Shown in pieces: positions 1 through 14,620 of a stretch of 64,000 bases of DNA. The stretch covers positions 72,187,618 to 72,251,617 of the forward strand of contig CM049317.1 of NCBI GenBank assembly GCA_026874595.1, in the 5' to 3' direction. The notes under the pieces are model-generated. The model worked only from the letters and a program-made list of their open reading frames with translations, was not told where the DNA came from and made no database searches. Every line of letters starts with the position of its first letter. The first letter of the stretch is position 1. The DNA is from Sipunculus nudus (taxonomy: Eukaryota > Annelida > Sipuncula > Golfingiida > Sipunculidae). Made by a program: the position numbers and the translations under genes.

Positions 1-73
1 TTAACTCAACATGCTTTATAGGTGATTGGGCCCCTTTAAAATCTGAGAAACCTTTCTTCGGATACCTTTCTTG

Positions 74-93
74 CACACACACACACACACACA
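74..93. repeat. (CA)n microsatellite
   Basis: About ten CA dinucleotides in a row, in the intron upstream of the first visible amphiphysin exon. Confidence 0.9.
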
Positions 94-490
94 GAATCGA
101 CTGACCCTGCTTTTGCTTTCTTCAGGGTTAATATCACCTTATGGTCTCACATTGTCATGTCTCTGCTCAGGGTTTGGTGGGCGCTGGAATGCTTGTAGTA
201 GATTTTCAAAGTGCACCAAATCACAGTATTAGTGTTTTAACAGATATACCAGTAACTTGTATAGATCAAGTTTTGCTTTATGTGTTGTACAAATCACTAA
301 GAATAATCATATATTTTTTTGTTTTACATTTTGGTAAAAATTTGTAATTATTATGTTTTCATTATTGCAATCACCTTGCTTGTTCACAAATTGTCTTGCT
401 TTAATATAGTTATCATTTTAATAATTACCTAGCCATTAATACTGTATTTAGTCCAGATTATATAGTTTTAGTTGATTATTTACCTGCCAG

Positions 491-2374
491 GAGCCAAGGC
501 CATCCCAGTCTTCTCAACCTTCATCGTCTACTCAACCAGCTACTCAGAACGAGGAACCGAAGACGCCTAAAGAGACTACGGTATCTGAGGATGCAGCAGC
601 AAAAGATGAGGCCAAACCACAGGAAGATGTTAAACCAGAAGATGGTGCCACAGCATCCAACGTCACACCAGAGACAAAGCGAGGGTCAGTCAGCACAGAG
701 TCTGCGGTGTATCAGGTACCTACCTCCAACGAGCCGGTGCCGCTCCCTGAAGGTGTGCTATACCAGGTAAGTACACATCCTGACTCAAAGTATGGATTCA
801 CACACAGGATGATTTTTTGCTCCCCTTATCTGACTTTTTACATGGGAAAATTTTAATTAATTTCAAAGATGCCTTAAATGTGACATGGATGTGTCCAGTA
901 TTAATTTCAACTTGTAGAGTATTGCCACGAGGTATTGATGTCCACAGAGTATTGTCACTAATAGATTATCCTTTATCATTGCCAAAGGATCTAAGGCCTC
1001 CCAAACTCCAAACCTAGACACACTAGATAGAGGAGAGATGCTTGAAACCTCATGCTGATCGTTGCTCGCGACCTAAATGAACTTGATTTGTGAAGTTTCT
1101 TCCTATTTATGTACAGCAGAAAGCAAACGGTTTAAAAAAATTAAATATTATCAGATACCTTAGTGTTTTAATTAAGGAGGAAAATCTGCACTTCATGTTT
1201 ATTTAACAGACCTGGTATGTGAATGAGTCAGTTTGTTAATAAGCTAATCAGTGGATGTTCTGAATCTCTACCTGCAGGTAAGGGCGACACATCCCTATGC
1301 AGGTGACGATTATGATGAGTTGACGTTTGAAAAGGGAGACATCATCAACGTCATCAAGTTTGAAGACCCAGACGAACAGGTAATTTTTATGCATTTTGTA
1401 TGTCATTCCTGTAGATGCCTGTAGAGTTCCTATGTATCCTTGGCTTTATGGAAAAACTACGTCCTTGGAAAAACATTCCTGGGAAAGCAGTGTTATTTGA
1501 GAATGTGTCTATGAATGTGATGAAAGCATCCTGTAGAACTAATTAGGCCATAGATGAACATACAAATCAGTTTTAATGCACAGTTATTTGAGAATAACGA
1601 TCTACATAGTTAAAAACTTTTTTACCTTTCTATCATGTTAATAATTTACAGTTGTTAATACTTTACCCTCATTTGTTTCACATGTGCTTCAGTCACATAT
1701 ATCATAAATGATAGTATATTTTATGTTACACATAAATCAGTGATTGATTATATAAATAACATTAGATCTTTTAGGAATTTTCTAGGAATTCCTTTAAGAA
1801 ATATACTAGGAATATTCATTCTTGTGTACAATATCCTTTCTTTTCTCTTCAAATTGATAAGATTTTGTGCACATTAAATAATTGATATAATATTGCATAT
1901 ACTTGAAGATGTTGTTTGGCAAAATTGCAAAAATTGCACCCTCACAAAACAATGAAAAAAAAGTTAAAATTTTTTGAAATGTGCTAAACCATGTCACATG
2001 TCATCAAGTCATATTATTTGACCTCATACATTAAATAATTTATTTTAAGTGACACCATCATCATCTTTCACTCAGAACTAAGATATAAGACCAGTTTAAA
2101 TTGTGTTGTAATTAACAACCGACCAAATGTGACCGACCACAACTATATACCTTTTGTCAACAAATTAACCTACTTTTCATTTACTCTTGGCAATTTGTGA
2201 ATGTGATAGTAATTTAAAACCTATTCACTTTGTAATCTTAATAAATATATGACCTTTGTGATCTTTTTAAACTATGTGACCTTGACCTTTCAGGATGATG
2301 GGTGGCTGATGGGTACCTTAGTGAAAAATGGACAAAAAGGAGTCTTCCCAGAGAATTTCACTGCCTCTATGTAG
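491..2374 (+). CDS. AMPH: Amphiphysin/BIN1 family protein, C-terminal three exons (partial)
   Basis: Last three coding exons: 491-766, 1278-1379 and 2294-2374, ending at TAG 2372-2374. All junctions are AG|...|GT and all introns are phase 0, so the frame stays open. The first exon encodes 92 low-complexity residues rich in P, E, S, T and Q, like the variable linker of amphiphysins, and ends PEGVLYQ. The next two exons encode one SH3 domain: the ALYDY-equivalent is [15 protein letters not shown], the acidic RT loop and GDIINVI follow, then the WLMG strand and the terminal VFPENF, with stop two codons after TAS. In this family the SH3 binds proline-rich motifs of dynamin and synaptojanin, and an N-terminal BAR domain (outside the window, to the left) bends membranes in endocytosis or T-tubule formation. 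The two-residue DD at the exon 2/3 junction and the PDEQ...GWLMG spacing resemble insect Amph more than vertebrate BIN1. Upstream exons are missing only because the window starts there. Confidence 0.93.
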
Positions 2375-3406
2375 AGGTTTTGTACATAACTGCAGCTTCA
2401 GGCTTATTGCAGCAGATGTGTGAACAGAGAAGGAGTCTTTACATGCCAAAAGTTTCTCCTCACTCCAGGGAGTTCTGAAGGTCCCGCCTGTGTAATGGTG
2501 CTATATATGTAAAATGGCTGGTACTCTTCCAGCGCCAGTGGTAGCACCGAATCATTTGTACCAGTTAACTCTTGTGTTAATAACAATTTTAGTGTTAAAT
2601 GCAGTCCCACATACAAGAGCCATTTTGGTGTGATTTTTAATCATTAGAAAGGTTTGAACCTAGAAGACATCTTATTTACCATGTTCTTGCATTATTTAAA
2701 TGGTTAGCCCAGATGATACTGTCCTTGCTAAGTCAGCTTGTGGCATTTATTGTTTAACATGGGAGACCTCTTAACTCTTAGTGATGTATCACTCTGGATA
2801 GTCCAAAGAAATTTTTAGTTCTACTTAACTTTCCAGTGACAACCCTAACATGAAGATTTGTAGTGACACATAATTTTTCATAAATAGCACAGAAGAAATG
2901 TGTCCACAAAGAAATCCCACAGAAAAAAAAAACATTTTTAGGTTATTATGTCTACTGTTGTACCTCAACCAAATTGGTATTTTACTTTTTAAATATAATG
3001 TGGTTAATGTTTTTGTGGCCTTTCAGGAAACAGGAGTGTGTTTAAACTGAGTTTAGTTTATGGGCAAGTGACTTCTTTTCAGATTAATTATTTTGGGAGT
3101 GTCAGTGCTTTTAGTTTGAACATGTTTCCTGATTCTCAAGAAGGATTATGTTCATGAGGTATAATAGACATTGACAGGGTACTAATTTTGTTATTATTTT
3201 GATTAATCTGTAGAAGTTATGAAGTCACTCTCAGTGAGGGTGGTATCAGGAAGATATGAAATGTGAGGTTTGATATTCTAAATAATTAGCATAATTATAT
3301 TTCTAACAAAGAAGTTAAAACCATTTAGATTAATCAACTTATATTTAAAGAGTAGTTCTAACTTTACTACTTTTTTAGGTAATCCTAGCATCTGAATTTG
3401 AATAAA
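2375..3406 (+). other. Probable 3' UTR of the amphiphysin gene
   Basis: Non-coding AT-rich sequence directly after the stop codon. The first AATAAA lies at 3401-3406 and another at 4803-4808, so the true cleavage site could be either or later. No downstream GT-rich element is strong enough to decide. Confidence 0.35.
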
Positions 3407-6400
3407 CAGCATTCCATCACAGACACCAGGAAATCAGAACACGTGGCATCCTTCCAGTTTCACATACTTACTTCTTAGTGTAGAAGTTTTCAAATACTTT
3501 GACCTTTTTTACTCCTTGTTTTTCATGGGTACAGTTGATTTTGAAACACATGGACCATTTTGCTCTTTTTCACATGCTTCGCAACACAAGTCTGATGGCA
3601 TAGTTGGGATGTAAGTTGGGTAAATGCCCACTGAGAAACATCATTGCTTATGTCTGTATTAGCTATGGTAGGCCTGTTTTTAAAGCCATGGAGTACTATT
3701 GTGTTATACCTGAATGTTAGAGCTTACCAAAAGAGCCAAGGTTCCAGATCAGCTTGGAAGGGAATGTTTGCAACGTTTGGTGAAAACAAAGTTACCACGG
3801 TGAAGTGCTGCCATCTATAGGGCAAATAGGACATTATTTGTGACTTAACTGAAGGCTTATGATGGATTAAACAAGAATAGATCATAAAGCATAGGTGGAT
3901 GGTTGTATGGATGTTAAATCTGGTCAGGTTTCTACAGGTTCCCCTGGCACTGACAATCCTGTAGTCATTAAGATTTAAGTTAAAGATGGAACCCTGATAT
4001 CTGCTGAAGTATTAGGCCCATCAATATGTTCAAGTTAGATCAATGTAGACCATAAAGGTCTGTAACTGTTATCTTCTTATCATGGTTCTTTAGATGTGCA
4101 GTTCTGCATGTATCAATCACCTGTCCTGTTATTTTACCAGATTTTTTTATGAATCTGGTCCTTTTGTACACAGCTGATTTTATTTTACTCTGATATTAAG
4201 GACAGTATTACTCATATTTTGTCAAGGCCTCCCTGAATTTTATAATAGTTGTGAAATACATGTAGTTACTTCAAAACTGTTGCCACTCATGTGTCGAGGG
4301 TGAGTGACAGTTGAGTAGGAGAGTAGGGGGAGACTGCCCAGGTGATACAAGGAAGACTGATTTCCAGAACATTTTATTCAGCAAGTCACAGGGTTCAAAA
4401 GACTGGCATAAGGAAGATTCTCTAATGAATTTAATAATGAATTTCATAATAATTTCTGGTCATTACTTTAATTATGATAATTGTAGAGATATAATATATT
4501 AGAGTCACTTATGTCTTTTTATAGTATATATTTTACTGAGCTTCACCATGATATTTTAAATACATATATATGTAAATATGTATGCTTGTAAATATGTGTA
4601 CAAAATTGAATGTTCAAAATTCATTACTATGAAATTATGAAATACAGTATGGATGGACTGAAGGCTCAGCATATTTGAGAGAGGTATTTTATACTAAATT
4701 GCCATCTTAATTCTTAATTTGCATATAATCATGATTTAATCAGAGTTCAGTTTTTTTAATATAATGATGAAAGAATGTTATAATTTTCTAACCCACTGAA
4801 CGAATAAAATTATGTGTCTAACATTATGAATTTCATTTTACAGACTGTACAAGCCATTTATGTTCAGTTTTGAAGTATATACAAATGATCATGTCAGTGG
4901 TGCTCTCATGGGCCTTGGGTATCCAGAAGGAGAGATAGTGGTAAATTTTACTGCAAAGTTTATGGTAAATTTGTTTGCCAAATGTATGGTAATTTTTCCC
5001 TAAGTTTATGGTAAATTTTTTTGCAGATTTTGTGGTGAATTTATTGATTTTCATCATTTGAATATTGCAAAGCTGTTTGTCTTACTTTTTCTCCACAATG
5101 AAAATAGTCTTAAATATATGCATTTAATCATAAATTTTAGTTGTAGTATATATTCATATCCACTCTAGATATGATTTTTGTTGCATCACTTGAACGTGTT
5201 GTATATTTTATTTTATTTTAAGCATAATGCTGTTATAGAGCAGAATTGGTTACAAGACCAGATGTTAATATATCCTATGTATTTTATGCTTTTAAAAATT
5301 ATTTTGATGCTTTTCACGGGATGTCATTTAAAATTATATTTGTTTTTTTTTTTCAACATTTTTGTGTCAAATAATTTTTAAGACTATCAGTTATGTTTGT
5401 GTTTCCTTATCTCTTGAAATCAGAGACTTAGAGATTTCTTTTAAGCACTCAAAATCCCAGGTAGTCCTGTGTAGGTTTTGTTGTTTGTAGATGCTGGGCC
5501 ACACAACATTGGTTTTATACACTTTTTGTAGTGAAATTCTCCTAAGTTTCATTATCTAGGATTTGCCTTCACACAATGAGATAATCTTGTTTTGATGTGT
5601 GAGGTTTCTCTAGTTTTATTGAATGAGTCATTTTAGTGTTTCAACAATGAGATAATTTCCTGCACCCTGCGAATTTTGTTGTGGGGTAACTACAACTATC
5701 AAGATATTTCTATGCAAAGAAGATCAGCTTAGATACACAGATACATAGATATATTTGGAAAATAATTGAAATAGTCATTTAAAACATGAGACACAACATG
5801 TCAGTAGTTTTCCTGGTCTGTCATCCTCAGGAATAACACTTATGAGATAACATGGGATTGTTCGGCCTGTTTAGGTTTTCATAAATCCTACATGAAAAGT
5901 CACACATCTGGCACTTTTTTCACTGGCCAGCTAATGTTTAGATATTTTAGGTTTACCAAAGTAACTGATATTTGATGTGAGATTTAATGTATGTGTGCCA
6001 AGGTTTCATGGTTGATAATACTCGTTATTAATACAGCAGAATGAACAATGTTGTGAACGACTGTTTAATTTAGAGCAGAGTTCTTCAATGGTCGGAATGC
6101 ATGAGACATTAACCAGATGATAAGGGGTACCCCTCATATATGTAATGCTGAGCTAACCACTAGATACTGGTGTACACCTGTGCCATCTAGATACAACTAC
6201 TCAGTTCTTCAGACTATTATTTATGTGGAAATGTATTGCCTGTATGTTACAGATGCTGTGAAGTTATAAATCTGTATATTAACCAGTCAATTTTTAATTT
6301 AAATATATAGGAAACATGGAGTGATCAGCAGTTTACTGTTGTTTTCCTAAAGGATATCTATAGAAATGTAACCTTTGTGAACAGAACAAAATATTGATAT

Positions 6401-8027
6401 TATAGATAATATCAAATCTTAAACATTATCTGTCGACCATGAAAAAAAAATTTGTTCGGTTAGGTCTTCATCAAATTGTTAAGATTGTGCACATAACTAA
6501 TCAATGAAAATTTGTCCCTTCCCCATCCTCTCGCTTACAGAATTAAAGCGTCCAGGTGAATATAATAAAGGTGTTGCTTTGAATAATTACTGAGCAAATA
6601 TTTTGCAAATTTAGGAGATAATAAGCCATGAATAACATTAGTGCTCCAGAAATATATTTTGCAGAAATATATTTTGCTCTGTACACTATATAAATGATAT
6701 ACATTAAAATGCTCCTTTAAGTTTTGGACAAAGGGACTGAAGGAAAAAAAATTGCCACAAAAAAGGCTTAAAATATACAGATTTTACAAAGAAGCTATTT
6801 TACTAAATTATACAGGAACTTTTGATATTGACATAGAATAGCCTGTTGTTATAACCATAGGAATATGATTTTACTTGTGTTAACGTTTTAGATAAATTAT
6901 AATCCCACCATGAGAACCCACAGTTAGCCATCCAGCCATATCCCCAGTGCCTTATGAATGAAATACAATTGATTTGGAGTGTCTTTTAACAGCTCTGTAT
7001 TATGTTAAACTTTGTTTTTTACAGTTGAATTATGTTTATAGTTCCTGAAGCATTGCTTCAGTTGGTGCTCTATCTTACTATCGATCCGTCCTTGGTTCTT
7101 GTGTTCTGGTACAGAGGCTCTTCCAAATAACACACACGTGCAGGACCTAGGTTTTACCCCTCAAGGAGAGGTGCTTATGTATTGTATGCCTTTAAGTCCG
7201 CCTTTCATGCGACTGATTGGAATGCCTGTAACAGAGAGGTGTCCATAATAGCAAACCACTGGTAAAAGGAGGTTTCTATATGTTTTAGACTAAGTACATA
7301 ATGTGAATATTGATTAAACGAATGTCATTCAGCAAGAACAGTCCTCAGTTCATATCTAGAAACACAAAAAAACGGAATGTGTATGTACGTTTGGTGAAAT
7401 CTTTGAAAAGAATAGATATGATGATAGGTGGTACAGATTTCAGAGATAAGGTTTAGATAAAAGTCAGTAACTAACACCTTTTATTTCACAGAAATTTTAC
7501 AGATCCTGCTTTTTGAAGATAGTGGATGTTTAGAATTAACCATCCATTTCCGCCCTCAGTTTGTGACTTAAGTATTCTAGCTTTTCCATAGAATGGAATG
7601 CTCTACTTGTATTTCTGCTTATGCCGTGCCCTTTTAGAATTATAGATCATGATTACCATTTGGAATAGAAAACTTAAAAAGACCCATGAAAGTTGGAAAA
7701 GGATTACGTATATCGTGTTTCATGTAAGCCAAAAGGGTCCAGGATCCTTCTTGAAAAATATGAATATATAGTATCAGATATTGCATGTAATATACAGGTG
7801 GAAGTTTAATGTAGAAGGAATATAGATCATACAAAGGATGTTTGATCACCATGTAAAAATAGGTAATTAAACTCGAGGTTACAATCCATACGTGTAATCT
7901 TATAGAGATTTACCTTAAGAAGATCAAACAATTTAGCATATACTTGTAGAGCAGATACTCAGAAGTTCATTATTTGTGACATTTAAATATCGAGGAATGC
8001 AAATGAGCTGCTTTTAAGCACAATCAG
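3407..8027. other. No gene seen; AT-rich intergenic or long 3' UTR
   Basis: No ORF in either strand resembles a known protein and no convincing exon is seen. The only local structure is a run of imperfect units of about 30 bp around 'tttatggtaaattt' at roughly 4929-5045. Confidence 0.5.
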
Positions 8028-8290
8028 ACCCAGTGGCTAGGGTACTGGAATTGTGACTGCAAGGTTGTGGATTTAAATCCCTTTCAGAATACATTCTGTG
8101 CCAGGACACCTGGTCAAGGTCTTTAACACAAAGTAGTTCCCTGTCCACCGAGGACTGAGTGGTTAGTACTGCTGATTGACAGCAGGCAAATGTAGAATGA
8201 ATTACCTTCTAGCGCCTATCATGGATGCTTGGGTTGTATATTTCGAAAGGGGCTGATAAAGCCACACAAACGAATAGGTCTCAAAGATCA
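8028..8290 (+). repeat. Possible tRNA-derived SINE
   Basis: The left part resembles a degenerate tRNA: an A-box-like stretch (TGGCTAGGGTACTGG) about 30 bp before a T-loop-like GGATTTAAATCC. A body typical of old SINEs follows. Both boxes have mismatches and no poly-A tail or target duplication is visible, so this is tentative. Confidence 0.3.
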
Positions 8291-10090
8291 GGAAGGCACA
8301 AAGTGTAAAATTCAGATGAGACTGACATCGTCCAGACCATCAACCCAACCTTTTATATTGCAAGCAGTACTGATCTTACCTGTATAGGTGATTTGAAAAA
8401 CAAAAACCAAGTGGTAAAATTTTATAAGGTAGGAGTTAAATATTAGGCTACTGTAGGCAGCATAATAAACACAGTCTTGTTGTAAATAATGTCTTCCAGA
8501 TGAAGTAGGCAGCAGTAGGTACCATGTATCGTTTGTATATACTAAGTATCAAATCTTACGTCGTCAGCTTCAGTGATGGAGGGAGGGCTGTATTACCGTT
8601 GTGCAGATCTGAATATTTGAAACCTCAAAGGCCTTCAAAGAGTTGGTCATATCCTGCTTCTGTTGTACATATTGATTACCAGTCAATTTTCAGTCATACC
8701 TTATTAGTTACATATTGATACCAGTATGTCAGATTTAATTAATAGACTTTTTTACAAGCATGTCCATGATTTGTAATGATGGTCTGCTGTTTTATGGTCC
8801 AGTGAGTCAACAGTGGTTTTTGTGATCAGTACTTGAATATAAGCGAGATGTGGTTAACCTCACCATTAAAGGTCAGTTAGAATTTGCACTTTTATCATTT
8901 GAAGTTAAGCAGAATATGATCTTTCTTGTTAAGATAATTAACCCGAACACTCAGTGTCATTCATCACCACCAGGTAGTAGCAGTGAAGTGAGAAGTCGAA
9001 CACATCATATTAAATTCCTCATTCTGTCAGCCGATGGAAGTTACATCGCTGTAGAATAAATTATCATTTAATCAGAAAATGAACAGAGTTAACCGATTGT
9101 TCACACACTGATATGACACATGGCTGTTAACCTTTATCATGAAGTTTAGTAAAACCAAATGTACATACATTGCTAGATGGAGTCCCACGCATGACATTGC
9201 GCTTTGTGTATAATACTAGTATGAATGAAACACTTCAACAACATGCAGAAGTTTTTGCTGTTCTCACAACTCTATATTATACCAGATAGCACGAGGGGTT
9301 TGTTGCACAGAGTGCCACTGGTGTGTCTGTATCTTCATCCATTTCCACATGTATGTAAACTCGTACGATGTACAGTATCCTACAGTGTGTATGTGTGTGT
9401 GTGTGTGTGTGTCGGGTTATGTTTAAACGTCTGGATTTTAAATTAAACTGAGACACTCTGCATGACTGTTATTGGTGTGTTGTGGTTAGGTATAAATCTG
9501 TAAATATATTAATATATGCTTAGCCATTGATTGATATTAACGTGAGCTAGGCTACTGATTTGAAATTTTGATTTTTGTTCAACGCTCGGTTCTTGCTTCA
9601 CGACTTCCAGTGGGGAAACATGTTATGTTGGATGGCATATTGACTTATTAATGTAAAGTGTTCACGTATTATTTAACCATAATTCCTTGAATTCCATTTC
9701 AAAAGAAGGAAGATCCATTAATTAGAGAAGTATTTGACTGAAGAAACATTTGAAACTCCGTTGGTATTATATGCGGATAACTTTTTACAGCTTGATATCA
9801 AAACTTTGAGCTCTAGAATATTTGAACACATGAAAGATTCATTTGAAGAAAAAAAAATAATAACAATTATTAAAGTTATAACAGAATTTTCTTGAAAATT
9901 AGATAAATTTCCTTTCTAGTGTTTCCACTTGTTTCTTTTAAGCTCTTTAACTGGTCTTTTTATAGTACTCCATAATGCGCATAATAATCTGTCTTTCTGT
10001 TTGTATATATGTATGTGTGCAGTTCCAGTTGAACATATGCAAACACCCCATACAGTTCAGGTAAAAGGTTTACTGGGACATAGCGGTGAC
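8291..10090. other. No gene seen; contains a (GT)n run
   Basis: AT-rich non-coding sequence with no recognisable exon. A (GT)n microsatellite lies at about 9385-9412. Confidence 0.5.
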
Positions 10091-10282
10091 CCGAAAGAGT
10101 TTTTAGGCCACTGGCAACAAAAGAAAACCCAATGAACAAAGATTTCATTTATTTCAATTCCGTTGAATAGACGTGCAATCACCCAGTACACTATGTGAAG
10201 AAAAGGTTTTTAAGCCACTGGCGACAAAAGAAAAACCCAGTGAAGAACGATTTCATTGAAATGTTGCTTGAATTCAATTCTT
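10091..10282 (+). repeat. Diverged direct duplication of about 75 bp
   Basis: Two copies of a segment containing 'ttttaggccactggcaacaaaag...cccaatgaa' begin near 10091 and 10206, with scattered substitutions. No terminal repeats or target duplication were found. Confidence 0.6.
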
Positions 10283-12613
10283 GATAATACGAATGACTTG
10301 TGTATAGGGGGAATTAATTAATTAATTGATCCTCAGATTATTTGTTACTTACCTTTCAAATCCACGTGTACACTTGCCATTTGTGCTCAGATGGGACACT
10401 TTGTCTCTGAATACTAGGAAGGGGTAATATACAGATAATAGTGCCCTCCTTCCCCTATATCCCACGCCAAGCTAAACCCAAAATGATAGAAGTACCTCCA
10501 AGGAGAGTTCACAGAAAATCACATCGTACATTAGGTCTTGGATGCTTATGAGTGACGACCGATTCTGTTCAGTACCCATGAGTATTATGTTTTGTATTGT
10601 GAGTTTTCAGGTGGATATTTTAGTTCTGTTTAAGTTTCCTGTGCTGAGTATTCGTTCTATAGTATTCAGCGAATCACATCTGTATAGATTCAGCATGATA
10701 TGATTATTCAGTTAGAGGAAAACATGATATGATATGCACCAATAAAACAAAGATTAATTTTGATATTAGTGAAACCCATTTATTATTGGAATTATTATCA
10801 ATTGGTACATATTGGTTATATAAGTACAGATTATAAACTTTCACACTATCTTATATTAAGGTACCGTTAACATTACTGTTCCTTGGTTATTTTATTGTAA
10901 TGCATTTTAACCTTTATGACATCTTTACATGGGCGGATCCATACCTCAACACAAACCTAATATTATATCCTACCGGTAATCATGATTGACCCATTCTAAT
11001 TTGTCCAAAACCACGTTTGATTTTTCTTTTGAAAATGTTTGTCACCACAGTCAACCCCTTGGACACAAACATTTTAGTTATGAGACCCCCCACCCCCCTT
11101 CATTCAGATTGTGGGATCCGCCCTTGTTTTCTTGTTAAGCATTGTTATGTACCATGAAGCATTCCACCGTGACCTGTATTCTGTGGCTCACCAGATGTTT
11201 TATTTGTTGTTATCCACTCCTGCATATGTTATTCAATTATGTATATGTTGCATGTACTGATATTTGTATTAATTACTTATGTATTGATTTCATGTTACCT
11301 TTCATTCTCAGTGTTGTGTAGTTGCAGATACATTTAGGGTATAATTAGTTGGTAGAACCTCAAAAGGCCCTAATTAGGTTTCTTATTTGATGTTCTGATA
11401 AATATTCTACAGTCACAAAACTAAAAAAAAAAAATAACTGCTAAAAGTACACTTAGCTTTGGATATCACATCCTTTTAATATTCTTTACCCTGATACAGG
11501 TTACGTCACTAAAGATTGAAATATACACTTAGAGATTGACATTTTTAATTAGTTATCATTAATTGTATTAATAGTGTAACTGATATAAACGTTTAGCATC
11601 CAGCTCTTCAAACTTACAGCGCGTTGAGCAAGGACTGTTGAATGATGATAACGTATTGTCTGACGAGCAGTCTGTGTTGTCTTGTTGTGTGAGGAACGGA
11701 TGTTAGATTATAATGTAGAACAAACAGATCTGATTACGCAGTATTACAGTACTTTCCCACAGAACAGAGTAAATCTTGTGTTATTTGTAAACATAATGCG
11801 GCCAGGACATCCCACATCAAAAGTTGGGTCATTACCTGATAATATTGCGAGAGACATAATGCGAGAAGTGAGTGTAACCATGCAAAATAGCTACACTGAA
11901 CACAACAAGGATAACAATTAACTAGTTGTCACTGAAACAATCCCAAGCATGAGGCGTTCATCTCTTCTTTTTGTTAAACAAAGTGTGCATGACAATATTG
12001 ATGTTCTTGTGGTAATTTTTGCTGTTTATTATTTTCCACTTTAATTTCACTACTGAAAACTATAAGGTAACCACATAGAAATAACATCGACATGAAGAAG
12101 GCTTCACTCAGTGTGATTTTGTTATCAACTGTACAAGTACACGTATTGTGTTATAACTGATGTCCATCGGGATCGCTTTCTGTATTACAGTTATCTATTT
12201 GAGGGTATCCTATGCATGTGGAGGCTGTCTATTTAGGATGTGACAAGATTCATTCAGTTCGGTGGTTCATTTCACTTAACCTGTCAGTTGTATACTATAT
12301 AGAAATTGAATTTTGATGAAGTAATTCAAAAGTAAGAAATTACTTTGACAGTGATCAGAATTGGATCGATGATTACAGTTCAAATGGAGATGTTGCATGT
12401 TATTTGTTGCACATAGCATTGTTATACCCATGCTGGTTAGAAAATAGTATAAAGAAACAGTTTTCTTGCTTCAAGACAAGTCATGTTGATAAAAATCCAA
12501 GCGTCCAACATTCAACCAGTCTTGCTACCCCGTATTGTCCCTGCAAACCATGCAGTGAATAGATTTGTCAGCAAATACTGAACTTAAGTGTTCTGCTGGA
12601 GAGACAAAGGTCT

Positions 12614-12616
<3 letters not shown>
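10283..12616. other. No gene seen
   Basis: AT-rich intergenic sequence with several short spurious ORFs. The longest, 79 codons at 11682-11921, has no recognised domain and no splice or Kozak support. Confidence 0.5.

Positions 12617-12706
<90 letters not shown>
12617..12706. repeat. Compound (TA)n(CA)n microsatellite
   Basis: About 37 TA units run into eight CA units at 12691-12706. An apparent ORF across it (poly Tyr-Ile) is an artefact of the repeat. Confidence 0.95.
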
Positions 12707-13833
12707 AATGATTAATAATAAGAATAGCTGCTATATGAGCCATGGAACATTTTAGTTTTTTTTGGATATGTTGAATGCAGGAATTACGTTCAAGCTAATC
12801 ATGAAGACACATTCAGTTGGGCTTGCCTGCAATATGAATATTAATGTGTATACTTGCCTATATTATTACTAACTACTACTCTGTGCTGTTATTTTGTACT
12901 GAATTTAGAATAAATTTACATATTAATATCAAAGATTTGTGTATTGTATTAATGCTGCACCATTTGGACATTTTACGAAAACAATCTGCCACTACATCAA
13001 GCTGCATGACCTCACTTGTTCTGTATAAATCCCAGCGGAGGACTTATTTATTAGGCCTACCATGTAATGAACTATAATGGAATTATTGGAATGTATCATT
13101 CTCGTATTTATACGCGAATTCACTCTTCTGAGCCTGATATATGCCTATCATGCATAATAACACACACATGCACACGCACACATATATATATATATATACT
13201 TTTGGTAAAGAATAATATATACGTGCTAAATACCAAAAAACAGCGCCAGATTATAGTGTGAGTATTATACAAATCCAACTAGAATTACCGGCACACCTGT
13301 TTACCTCCTGTAATCCTTTTATAAAATCCTGTATATATTTGCCCCCTTGATCATAGTATAGGCCTACGAGTGCTGAAAGGTGTGCACCACAGTTCTCGCA
13401 TCTGTTTGGAACACCTGCATTTAATGTTGAAATGTACATACAAACTGGAGAACTTAATGACCTGGTTGAAAATATAACTGTCTTAATTCACTGGCTTCAC
13501 TGAATCAACAATTTAAATGGATATTATTATATGAATAATTATATAACATCATATTATTTATGGTTGATAAAGACTTAATATATAAAAATGTAAAGTGAAA
13601 TGACATAACTCCAGCATCTTTTTTGGAAGACCTGCTTGATTCCCAGTACCCATATATACGCTGTACCGGCGATCGGGACGAAACTAGTAATTACATGATC
13701 GCAAAAAACAATATACGTGTTTCACTGATTGGCTCCAAATTCCAAAACCATCCACATATTTACACTATACAAGATGTACCAGCAGCTTGTTGAAACAAGA
13801 AAGAAACGATTACGCTGGTCGATATTTTATCTG
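12707..13833. other. No gene seen
   Basis: Non-coding, with a short (CA)/(TA) run at about 13161-13198. No recognisable exon or mobile-element end. Confidence 0.5.
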
Positions 13834-14171
13834 ATTTTTAGCTCAGCTGACTTTCATTCATGCTGGGCTATAGCGATGGGTCTTTGTCCGTCGTCTTTCC
13901 GTCCGGCCGGCCGTCCGGCCGGCCGTCCGTCCGATAGCAGGGCACAAATCGTAACCGTAGGGGCTAGGGCCATGAACCCTATGCAGTCTTAGAGGTTCTA
14001 AAAAGATCTTGCAAACCTGAAATTAGGTCACTGCGACCTATATTCTCGAAGTTATGGGGTGTGTTTGCACCCCCCAGAAATAATTCTTTTAGCCAAAATT
14101 TTCATCCCAAACCTTCCATCTTTCACATACAGCTCACCTACCAACAGGGGAAGAACCATAATTTTTTGAGG
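13834..14171 (+). mobile_element. 5' part of the outer GTCC-head repeat element, interrupted by a LINE
   Basis: Begins with ATTTTTAGCTCAGCTGAC, the same head as the elements at 14621 and 30407. Then follow a GTCCG/GGCC-rich block (13889-13932) and a segment ending in 'cacctaccaacagggg' and ATTTTTTGAGG. The unit is resumed at 21277 after the inserted LINE: the same 11 bp recur there and the 'gaggtcacaaggtcaaagg' continuation follows. No coding capacity is visible. Confidence 0.8.
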
Positions 14172-14620
14172 AAGAAGAAGAAGAAAGTTTATTCTGGAAA
14201 TAAAGGCCACAGGCCCATAGTTCCTACAATACAATCAACATTTACAAGTCTTAATATACAAGCAAAAATGGAGAGTTCACAGTTATGATCAATTTAAATT
14301 TAAATTGCAAACAAACAATCAAACAAACATCAAACAAAGAATAATAATAATAAGTAAATAAACATCTAACCAAGTAACATTGTATCTTAAAACTAAGTAT
14401 GGAATAAGAAATGATAAAATAACCAGTTTGCAAATACATAAGAATAATAGTAATTGTAATAATAATAGTAATAACTGTTAAAATAATAATCTATAATCAA
14501 TAGACATCCTTAACTTCAATTTTACATGCTATTAAAAGATAATTTCCAATACCAAATTCAAGCACTTACACAACTAAAATATATACATGTACATGCAAGA
14601 CATTTTACTTCTAATATGTC

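Noticed and set aside
12525-12743. Poly Tyr-Ile ORF
   Set aside because: Translation of a (TA)n microsatellite.
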